Positions 51,538-58,838 of a DNA stretch of 64,000 nt are shown here, in pieces. Source of the stretch: Halopseudomonas pelagia (GTDB lineage Bacteria > Pseudomonadota > Gammaproteobacteria > Pseudomonadales > Pseudomonadaceae); NCBI RefSeq assembly GCF_009497895.1, contig NZ_CP033116.1:1674001-1738000 (forward strand). The letters are read 5' to 3'. Below the pieces are notes generated by a model. It saw only the letters and a program-made list of their open reading frames with translations, was not told where the DNA came from and did no database searches. The position numbers were made by a program, and so were the translations under genes. The first letter of the stretch is position 1, and each line of letters starts with the position of its first letter.

Positions 51538-51936
51538 TCAGCCCAAAGGATTGTCGGCCAGCCCATCCAGAATCGGACAGTCTGGCCGCGCATCGCCATG
51601 GCAGCATTCCGCCAGGTTACTCAGCGCGTTATGCATGGCTTGCAGGCCGGCAATCTTTTCCTCCAACTCCTGCAAATGCACCTGCGCCAGCGCCTTGACC
51701 TCGGCGCTGCTGCGCTCCTGGTCCTGCCACAGCGCGAGTAGCTGGCTGATCTGTTCAATACTGAAGCCCAGGCTACGCCCGCGATGGATAAACCGCAGGC
51801 TGTGCAGATCCCGTTCACTGTAGCGTCGATAGCCCGCCGGGCTGCGTTCGGCAGCGCCGAGCAAGCCAATGCTCTCGTAGTGACGAATCATGCGCGGTGT
51901 CAGTTGACTGACCTTGGCGGCCTGGCTGATATTCAT
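51538..51936 (-). CDS. cueR: Copper-responsive MerR-family regulator CueR
   Basis: A 132-residue MerR protein: helix-turn-helix (ISQAAKVSQLTPRMIRHYESIGLL), coiled coil, and a C-terminal Cu(I) loop with C112 and C120 (CCHGDARPDC), the same numbering as in E. coli CueR. It activates by twisting promoters with long spacers. Its ATG overlaps the copA stop (ATGA), so the regulator is the second gene of the copA operon. Confidence 0.94.
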   Translation of the reverse strand: MNISQAAKVSQLTPRMIRHYESIGLLGAAERSPAGYRRYSERDLHSLRFIHRGRSLGFSIEQISQLLALWQDQERSSAEVKALAQVHLQELEEKIAGLQAMHNALSNLAECCHGDARPDCPILDGLADNPLG

Positions 51937-54350
51937 ACGCTCTCCGCTATTCGGTGCTGGGGTTTCCAGCGCTTGAGCAACAATGCGTTGGATACCACGC
52001 TGACGCTACTCAGCGCCATTAACGCGCCTGCCAACATCGGACTGAGCAAGCCCATGGCAGCCAAGGGTATGCCCAGACTGTTGTAAACAAAGGCCCAAAA
52101 CAGGTTCTGACGGATCTTGCGCCAGGTATGCCGCGAGATGTCCAGCGCCGCTGGTACCAACTGTGGGTCGCCGCGCATCAAGGTGATGCCGGCGCTGTGC
52201 ATGGCCACGTCGGTGCCGGTAGACATGGCCATGCCGACATCGGCGGCGCTGAGCGCCGGCGCGTCATTGATCCCGTCGCCGATCATCGCCACCACCTGAC
52301 CTTGGTCGCGCAGGCGTTGTATATGCCGCGCTTTGTCTTCTGGCAGCACCTGCGCTTCGATATGCCTGATGCCCAATTGCGCGCCTACAGCCTGGGCGGC
52401 GGCCTGGCTATCCCCGCTGATTAACCAGCTGTCGATATTCAGTTCGCGCAGTTGATCAATGGTGCGCAGCGCTTCGGGCTTCAGGGTGTCAGCAAATGCC
52501 ATCAGCGCAATCGGTTCTGATGCACCTTCAACTGCCAGCCAGGACACTGTATGGCCTTGGCTCTCATGCTGTTCAGTCAACCGGGCCGAGCTTCCCAGGT
52601 TTATTTTCAGATCAGCCATCAGCCGCCGGTTTCCCAGCCATACGCGCTGGCCTTCGATCAGCCCGCTTGCGCCTAACCCGGAATGAACACGAAAGTCCGT
52701 GGCGGCGGGAGCATTCACCTGGCGCTCATTGGCATAGCCCAACAACGCCTGGGCGAGCGGATGTTCGGCATTGCGTTGTAGCGCGACCGCCAGCATCAAT
52801 GCCGAGCCTTGTTCCTCTTCCGGTGTTTGTGCGAGGGCGCCCAGCGCGGCAAATGCGACCAGACTGGGTTTGCCTAATGTCAGCGTGCCGGTTTTGTCGA
52901 ATACCACGGTATCAACCTTGTGGGCCAGTTCCAGCGCCTGGGCATCGCGGATCAGAATGCCATGGCGTGCAGCAACGCCAGTACCGACCATAATGGCTGT
53001 CGGTGTTGCCAGGCCCAGTGCGCAGGGGCAGGCAATCACCAGCACGGCTATCGCGTTCAGCAGCGCCTGTTCGCCGCCAAACCAGAGGCTACCGACACCC
53101 CAGGTCAATGCCGCTATCAGCAATACAATGGGCACAAAAACCGCACTCACTCTATCCACCAGGCGCTGGATCGGCGCTTTGGAGGCCTGGGCGCTTTCCA
53201 CCAGGCGAACAATTCTGGCGAGCATGGTGTCATGCCCGATGGCGGTGGTTTCAACCACCAGCATGCCATCCTGATTCATCGCTCCGGCGCTGACGGAGTC
53301 TCCGGGCTGACGGCTGACGGGCAGGCTTTCGCCGGTGAGCATGGATTCGTCCACATGGCTGCCGCCCTCGCGAATGATGCCATCGACAGGAATGCGTTCG
53401 CCGGGCTGAATCAGGACTTGATCACCCAGATCAATCTGCTCGAGCGGCACCAGTTGCTCACCGTCAGCCGTGCGCAGCCGAGCCATGTCCGGGCGCAGGG
53501 CTGTAAGGGCGCGGATGGCATCCAGCGTTTGGCGCTTGGCGCGACTTTCAAGGTATTTACCCAGCAGTACGAAGCTGACGATCACTGCAGAGGCCTCGTA
53601 ATACAGTTCAGGCATTACGCCGGCCGGGCTGGTAAAGACATGCCAGCTACTTAACGCCCAGCCTGCCGACGTACCCAGGGCGACCAGCAGGTCCATGTTG
53701 CCGGTTCGGTTGCGCAGGGCATGCCAGGCGCCACGGTAAAAGCGTGCACCGAAATAGAACTGCACTATTGACGCTAGCAATAGCTGTAGTAGCGGCGGCA
53801 GCATGAGCTGGTGATAGCCGAACAGGGCGGGGAACATGCCCAGGGCCAAGGGGGCGCTCAGTAAGGCGGCAAAAATGACGTGGCGCCGTTCGCGTTTCAG
53901 TTTGACGGCTTGTACGTCTTGCTCTTCAGCCGTTGCAGGTGTGAACCAGCGCCCAGGGTAGCCGGCTTTTTTCAAAGCGCTGAATAGCTCGTCGGTCGGC
54001 ATCCCTGCCAGGTACATGACCCGCGCTTGCTGACTGGCCAGGTTGACCTCGGCGCCGAGCACGCCAGGTACTGCCAGCAGCGCCGTTTCTACGCGGCGGA
54101 CGCAGCTGGCGCAGCTCATGCCTTCGATGCTCAGTTGCTTGGCTTCAGTCCCCAACTGATAACCGGCCTGGTCGAGCGCGGTGCTGACGGCGCTGAGCTG
54201 GTTGGTGTCGTCAAGCTCCAGGTAGGCTGTATCGGAAGCAAGATTGACTTGCACCATGGAAGCGCCGGGCACTGCGTTGAGGGCGCGCTCGACCCTGCTC
54301 ACGCAGGAAGCACAAGTCATACCGTTGATAGGAAGGGTGATAGAAGTCAT
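51933..54350 (-). CDS. copA: Cu(I)-exporting P1B-type ATPase CopA
   Basis: An 805-residue P1B ATPase with two N-terminal metal-binding domains (GMTCASC with C13/C16; GMSCASC with C80/C83), eight membrane helices, the transmembrane CPC in ACPCALGLATPTA, phosphorylation site DKTGT and GDGINDAPAL. It pumps Cu(I) from the cytoplasm to the periplasm. A CueR operator lies just upstream, and cueR follows in overlap. Confidence 0.96.
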   Translation of the reverse strand: MTSITLPINGMTCASCVSRVERALNAVPGASMVQVNLASDTAYLELDDTNQLSAVSTALDQAGYQLGTEAKQLSIEGMSCASCVRRVETALLAVPGVLGAEVNLASQQARVMYLAGMPTDELFSALKKAGYPGRWFTPATAEEQDVQAVKLKRERRHVIFAALLSAPLALGMFPALFGYHQLMLPPLLQLLLASIVQFYFGARFYRGAWHALRNRTGNMDLLVALGTSAGWALSSWHVFTSPAGVMPELYYEASAVIVSFVLLGKYLESRAKRQTLDAIRALTALRPDMARLRTADGEQLVPLEQIDLGDQVLIQPGERIPVDGIIREGGSHVDESMLTGESLPVSRQPGDSVSAGAMNQDGMLVVETTAIGHDTMLARIVRLVESAQASKAPIQRLVDRVSAVFVPIVLLIAALTWGVGSLWFGGEQALLNAIAVLVIACPCALGLATPTAIMVGTGVAARHGILIRDAQALELAHKVDTVVFDKTGTLTLGKPSLVAFAALGALAQTPEEEQGSALMLAVALQRNAEHPLAQALLGYANERQVNAPAATDFRVHSGLGASGLIEGQRVWLGNRRLMADLKINLGSSARLTEQHESQGHTVSWLAVEGASEPIALMAFADTLKPEALRTIDQLRELNIDSWLISGDSQAAAQAVGAQLGIRHIEAQVLPEDKARHIQRLRDQGQVVAMIGDGINDAPALSAADVGMAMSTGTDVAMHSAGITLMRGDPQLVPAALDISRHTWRKIRQNLFWAFVYNSLGIPLAAMGLLSPMLAGALMALSSVSVVSNALLLKRWKPQHRIAESV

Positions 54351-54386
54351 GGTGGTTACTCGTAGCTGAACCAGCGTGAACTGTGC

Positions 54387-54407
54387 ACCTTAACATCATG
54401 TCAAGGT
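54387..54407 (-). promoter_or_regulatory. CueR operator/promoter of copA-cueR
   Basis: On the minus strand ACCTTGACATGATGTTAAGGT is a 21-base dyad with one mismatch. TTGACC overlaps its left end as -35, and the probable -10 (CACAGT) is 19 bases on, the long spacer that MerR-family activators correct. The arrangement is the same as at E. coli copA. Confidence 0.85.
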
Positions 54408-54441
54408 CAAGGAAAAACGTACACAGGGATTTACCGCCGGC

Positions 54442-56190
54442 CTAGATGAAACCCATCGGCGGCTTCCCCGAGCCGCTGCCAAGCTTCAACCCGACCTTGA
54501 GAATCAGGTCGTTATCCAGCGCAGCAACGACCCAGGTATGACCCTCCCATTCCACCCGGTCGCCCACCACCGGGTGGCCACCAAACTGCTTGCTGAAAAA
54601 TGCCGCCAGGGTCAGTTCACCCAATTCAGGCGGCACCTCGAAGCCATAGAAGTTACCCACCGCGCTAAGCTGCGCGTCGCCTTCGAGGATGAAGTCGCCG
54701 AAGAATTTGCGGTTTTCCAGGTAGCTAGGTGTATGCGCCTTACTGAACAGTCGGGATAACGCTGGCAGATCCTTGGGGCTGCCGATAATGCATAACACAT
54801 CGTTCAGTGCCAGCCGTGTGCTGCCGGAAGGATGCAGCAGGTGGCTGCCGCGAAACACTGCGGCTATGCGCGATTCCGCGGGCATGGTGAGTTGCTTCAA
54901 CTGCACCCCGACACACCAGTTGGCGTTATCCAACTGGTAGATCATGACTTCGTAATCGCCATCGACTGCGATATCCAGGCTGGTGCGCTGCATCGGCTCT
55001 GGCTGTGGCGGGATTTCCACTTTGCACAGGCGAGCGGCCAGTGGCAGCGAGGAGCCTTGCAACAGCAGTGATACCAGCACCACCACAAAGGCGACGTTGA
55101 ACAGCAATTGCGCCTGCTCAAGCCCGGCCAGTAGCGGGAAGATCGCCAGGATAATCGGCACGGCACCGCGCAGCCCCACCCAGGCAATAAACAGGCGTTC
55201 GCGCCAGGAGAACACGAAGGGCGCCAGACAGATCAGTACCGCCACCGGGCGCGCCACCAGAATCAGAAACAGCGCAATGCCGACGGCCGGCCCAGCGATG
55301 ATGATCATTTCACTGGGGGTCACCAGCAGGCCGAGCATCAGGAACATGCCGATCTGGCTCAGCCAGGCCATTCCATCCTGCACATGCAATATGTTTTGCA
55401 AGTTGCGTACGCGTCGATTGCCCAGCACCAGTCCCGTCAGATAGATGGCCAGAAAACCGCTGCCGCCGATGCTGTTGGCAAAAGCGAATACCAGAATCGC
55501 GCCGCTGGTGATGAGCAAGGGGTAGAGACCTGTCGCCAGGTGCACACGATTGACCAGCCAGGCCAGCAGCATTCCGCCAGCCAATCCGCAGAGACCGCCT
55601 ATGCCAAACTGCTGAACCAGCAACAACAGAAAGTTCCAGCTGAAGCTTTCCTGTCCCGAGGACAACATCTCCACCAAGGTAATGGTCAGGAAGATCGCCA
55701 TCGGATCGTTCGAGCCTGATTCAATTTCCAGCGTTGCGCCTACGCGCTGCTTCAGATTCAGCCCCTTGCCCTGCAGCAATGAAAATACCGCTGCAGCGTC
55801 GGTAGAGCCAACAATGGCGCCCAGCAGCAAGCCTTGCAGCCAGTGGATATTCAGCAGCCAGGCAGTCAGCATGCCCGTCAATCCGGCGCTTATCACCACG
55901 CCAATACTCGCCAGCGACATGGCGGGCCACAGCCCGACGCGGAAATTCTCTACCCGGGTGCGCATACCACCATCGAGCAGGATGATGGCCAGCGCTAGGC
56001 TGCCGATCATGAAGGCGGTGGAGGTGTTGTCGAAGGCAATCCCGCCAAAACCGTCTACGCCAGCGAGCATGCCGATGATCAGGAATATCAACAGTAAGGG
56101 GATGCCCAGCCGGGATGACAGTGAGCTGGCCAGAATGCTGGCACACAGCAGCATGGCGCCGATCAAGAATAGGGTGTTTATATAATCCAT
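54442..56190 (-). CDS. CPA1-family K+(Na+)/H+ antiporter, NhaP2/CvrA-like
   Basis: A 582-residue membrane protein with twelve or so helices in the first 385 residues (LLDGGMRTR; GSTDAAAVFSLL with the transport Asp; ESGSNDPMAIFLT), then a TrkA-C/RCK-like domain (about 395-490) and a C-terminal CorC/HlyC-type domain (about 495-575). This order matches NhaP2 (CvrA, YcgO), which exports K+ for H+ and protects at low osmolarity. It stands alone, divergent from the methyltransferase gene. Confidence 0.9.
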   Translation of the reverse strand: MDYINTLFLIGAMLLCASILASSLSSRLGIPLLLIFLIIGMLAGVDGFGGIAFDNTSTAFMIGSLALAIILLDGGMRTRVENFRVGLWPAMSLASIGVVISAGLTGMLTAWLLNIHWLQGLLLGAIVGSTDAAAVFSLLQGKGLNLKQRVGATLEIESGSNDPMAIFLTITLVEMLSSGQESFSWNFLLLLVQQFGIGGLCGLAGGMLLAWLVNRVHLATGLYPLLITSGAILVFAFANSIGGSGFLAIYLTGLVLGNRRVRNLQNILHVQDGMAWLSQIGMFLMLGLLVTPSEMIIIAGPAVGIALFLILVARPVAVLICLAPFVFSWRERLFIAWVGLRGAVPIILAIFPLLAGLEQAQLLFNVAFVVVLVSLLLQGSSLPLAARLCKVEIPPQPEPMQRTSLDIAVDGDYEVMIYQLDNANWCVGVQLKQLTMPAESRIAAVFRGSHLLHPSGSTRLALNDVLCIIGSPKDLPALSRLFSKAHTPSYLENRKFFGDFILEGDAQLSAVGNFYGFEVPPELGELTLAAFFSKQFGGHPVVGDRVEWEGHTWVVAALDNDLILKVGLKLGSGSGKPPMGFI

Positions 56191-56302
56191 ACGGGTGGCT
56201 GGTCCGTCCTGATGTTGAATCAGTTCATACTATATCCTGAACAGCCTGATGCGTTTAAAAATTGCTGTATAGTCAATCGATTGCAACCTGAAGGTAAATG
56301 AA

Positions 56303-56965
56303 ATGGACGCCCATTTCTGGCACGAGCGCTGGCAGCGCGGTGAGATTGGTTTTCACAAATCCAGAGCCAACCCATTGTTGGTCCGCTGGTGGCCGCAGCT
56401 GGGGCTGCCCTCAGGGAGTGCGGTATGTGTTCCGCTGTGTGGCAAAAGTCTCGACCTGCTCTGGCTACGTGATCATGGTCACTCGGTGACAGGGATCGAA
56501 CTGTCGCGTAGCGCACTGGACGACTTTGTCCAGGAAAATCAGTTGGCCTTGCACTGGCGCCGTGAAGAACCATTTGATGTGGCCGAAGGGCAGGGCATGC
56601 AGCTGTTTGCGGGCGATTTCTTTGCCGTGCAGCCAGAGCATATCGAGCGGGTCGCCGCAGTCTATGACCGAGCCGCGCTGATCGCGCTCCCGCCAGACAT
56701 GCGCGCCCGCTACGTCACTCACATGCTCACAATCCTTCCTGCGAACTGGCAGATGCTGCTGGTGACCCTGGATTACCCGCAAGCCGAGCGACCCGGCCCG
56801 CCTTTCAGTGTCCCTGACGCTGAGGTGCGAGCCCTGTTTGCCGGTTGCGACGTGACTCAGCTGGATGATCAGGACGTTTTGGCGGATCACGCCTTGTTCC
56901 GCCAACAAGGTATGACGCAGTTACGTGAGCGGGTGTATCACATCATCAGGACACCCGTGGCCTGA
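56303..56965 (+). CDS. tpm: Thiopurine S-methyltransferase
   Basis: A 220-residue TPMT: FWHERWQRGEIGFHKSRANPLL at the start, SAM motif CVPLCGKSLDLLWL, and VYDRAALIALPPDMRARY. Bacterial TPMTs methylate thiopurines and, in pseudomonads, selenium and tellurium compounds. A good ribosome site (AAGGT) precedes ATG 56303. Its TGA overlaps the ATG of the next gene by one base, so the two are coupled. Confidence 0.95.
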   Translation: MDAHFWHERWQRGEIGFHKSRANPLLVRWWPQLGLPSGSAVCVPLCGKSLDLLWLRDHGHSVTGIELSRSALDDFVQENQLALHWRREEPFDVAEGQGMQLFAGDFFAVQPEHIERVAAVYDRAALIALPPDMRARYVTHMLTILPANWQMLLVTLDYPQAERPGPPFSVPDAEVRALFAGCDVTQLDDQDVLADHALFRQQGMTQLRERVYHIIRTPVA

Positions 56966-57888
56966 TGAGCGCCGCGCTGATTCTGCTCTACAAGCTTTTG
57001 CCTCTGTATATAACCGTGGGGCTCGGTTGGCTGGCAGGACGTTATTTGCAAGCCAGCGGTAGTCATATCGCGGGCATCATGCTGTATATCGTCACGCCGT
57101 CGGTCATCTTTGCCGGGGTCATGGCCGCGCCGCTCTCCCTCAGTGTGATCATGCTGCCGTTTCTGGTCTTTGCATTTTGCACGATGCTGGCGCTGGTCCA
57201 TCTGGTAGTCGCCCGGCGCTGGCTCAAGGACCCAGTCGCCAATCTGATTCCACTGTCTGTAGGGACCGGTAATACCGGCTACTTCGGTATCCCGGTGGCG
57301 TTGCTGCTGTTCGGTGAGCAGGGGTTAAGCATCTATATTGTTTGCATGCTCGGCACCACGCTGTTTGAAAACTCGGTGGGCTTCTATCTCGCAGCACGTG
57401 GCCGGTTCGGTGTTCGCGACTGTCTGCTGAAAGTCGCCCGTCTGCCCGCGATCTATGCTTTCGCCCTGGCAGTAGCGCTCAATCTGTCAGAGATTGGCAT
57501 GCCGGAGGTGCTGGTACCGTTGTTTGACAACCTGCGTGGCGCTTACAGCATTCTAGGTATGATGATCATTGGCATGAGTATCCTCAGCATGCGCGGTCTG
57601 GCCGGCGACCTGCGCTTCACGGCCTTGGCATTTTTCGGCAAATTCATCTCCTGGCCGCTGCTTGCCCTGGCCTTCTGGTGGGTAGATAGCCGTTTTTTCC
57701 AGCTATATGAACTGCCGGTCTACAGAGCCGTGTTTCTGATTTCAATTACGCCCATCGCGGCTAATACCGTCGTTATTGCCACTTTACTCAACACCTCTCC
57801 GCGGCAAGTGGCAGGCGCTACTCTGCTGAGTACATTGGTCGCGCTCATCTATATCCCGTTTATGGCTTCATGGATTCTGAGTAGCTGA
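56965..57888 (+). CDS. AEC-family (auxin efflux carrier-like) transporter
   Basis: A 307-residue protein of ten helices with the AEC pattern: YITVGLGWLAGR, LYIVTPSVIFAGV, and the GTGNTGYFGIPVALLLFGEQG motif in the middle. Substrates in bacteria include malate, malonate and other small acids, but are rarely known. Coupling to tpm suggests export of a methylated product; that is inference. Confidence 0.88.
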   Translation: MSAALILLYKLLPLYITVGLGWLAGRYLQASGSHIAGIMLYIVTPSVIFAGVMAAPLSLSVIMLPFLVFAFCTMLALVHLVVARRWLKDPVANLIPLSVGTGNTGYFGIPVALLLFGEQGLSIYIVCMLGTTLFENSVGFYLAARGRFGVRDCLLKVARLPAIYAFALAVALNLSEIGMPEVLVPLFDNLRGAYSILGMMIIGMSILSMRGLAGDLRFTALAFFGKFISWPLLALAFWWVDSRFFQLYELPVYRAVFLISITPIAANTVVIATLLNTSPRQVAGATLLSTLVALIYIPFMASWILSS

Positions 57889-58072
57889 ACTAAATTCGCT
57901 ACATTTTGTCGGGCGCGAGCCTCTTGCCGGACTATCCCATCTCGTTCCAGCTCTCGATATATCGTGCAAAATGCAATCCGCCAAATCGGCACGTCGTGCA
58001 TGATGCCTATTCGGATGAGTGAGCATGTTTTTTAAGATATTGAATTTAAACAATAATTTAATAAATAAAGTC

Positions 58073-58088
58073 TGGCACGCAGCGTGCA
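58073..58088 (+). promoter_or_regulatory. Sigma-54 promoter of the small membrane protein gene
   Basis: TGGCACGCAGCGTGCA matches TGGCACG-N4-TTGCA except for one T in the -12 box; GG and GC are exactly ten bases apart. It is 74 bases before ATG 58162, in an A/T-rich stretch. Confidence 0.85.
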
Positions 58089-58161
58089 ATCCTCTATGTA
58101 CGTAACAGAACTATTGGCAGCCACAAGCAGCCGATGCTGGTTAGAACCAGGGGAGAACAAG

Positions 58162-58392
58162 ATGAAGTACAAGGATCTCGGGCAAGGCGTTTTCGCAACA
58201 ATGTTATTGACTGGGGCAACAGTCATGCTGCTGGTTAGTGGCGGCAACAGCCCCGAACAGAAGCGCATCTATCCGGTTCAATCCAGCCTGCCAGCCGAAA
58301 TCCGTGAGCAGGCGAGCGATCAGCTGCAAAGAACGAGCGTTGAGCAGAGCCTCCGTCCGTTTGGCAGTGAAAAATCAAGCTGGGTGTTTTGA
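58162..58392 (+). CDS. Small membrane-anchored protein of unknown function, 76 aa
   Basis: A 76-residue protein: a basic start (MKYKDLGQG), one hydrophobic helix (about 10-27, VFATMLLTGATVMLLVSG), then a polar tail with a predicted amphipathic stretch (SLPAEIREQASDQLQRT). The likely topology is inner-membrane anchor with the tail in the periplasm. GGGAGA six bases before ATG 58162 sets the start. I recognise no family. The sigma-54 promoter and the absence of neighbours in the same unit suggest a dedicated response, perhaps to nitrogen, surface or motility signals. Confidence 0.75.
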   Translation: MKYKDLGQGVFATMLLTGATVMLLVSGGNSPEQKRIYPVQSSLPAEIREQASDQLQRTSVEQSLRPFGSEKSSWVF

Positions 58393-58520
58393 GACAGCTG
58401 GGTTTTAAGAGAAATAACTCTATCAGGGAAATTTGATCCAGAAGGTTTGCGGTAAATCATTGTGATCGTCAGAGCCTTAGAGGCGGTCCATCAAACTGAG
58501 AGTGTTGGGAGGGTAGAACG

Positions 58521-58733
58521 ATGATTGTATGGGCTATTGCTTTTCTGATTGTGGCTATTGCTGCAGCGATTGTAGGTTTTGGCGGGGCGGCTATAGGCGT
58601 TGTAGCGGCGGCCGGTAAATTTCTATTCGTTGTCTTCATGTTGATGTTCGTGCTGTCGTTCATCCTCGGGATGGGCCGACGCATTCGCATGCAACGCACC
58701 AGTCTGCCGCGTGCTACCTCGGTTAACTGGTAA
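58521..58733 (+). CDS. DUF1328-like small membrane protein
   Basis: A 70-residue protein with two hydrophobic helices (about 2-25 and 33-50) and the DUF1328/YtjA pattern WAIAFLIVAIAAAIVGFGG ... FVVFMLMFVLSFILGMGRR. Typical members are about 54 residues; this one has an extra basic C-terminal tail (RMQRTSLPRATSVNW). The function is unknown. GGGAGGG precedes the ATG. Confidence 0.78.
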   Translation: MIVWAIAFLIVAIAAAIVGFGGAAIGVVAAAGKFLFVVFMLMFVLSFILGMGRRIRMQRTSLPRATSVNW

Positions 58734-58838
58734 TTGCTGCTACAAGGTACGTTTAGACTGGATAGCTGCAACCGCACCTATCTGGTCTAGCTATCTAATC
58801 CAACGATCTAGCCGAACTAGTTAGTATAACTATGAGAT

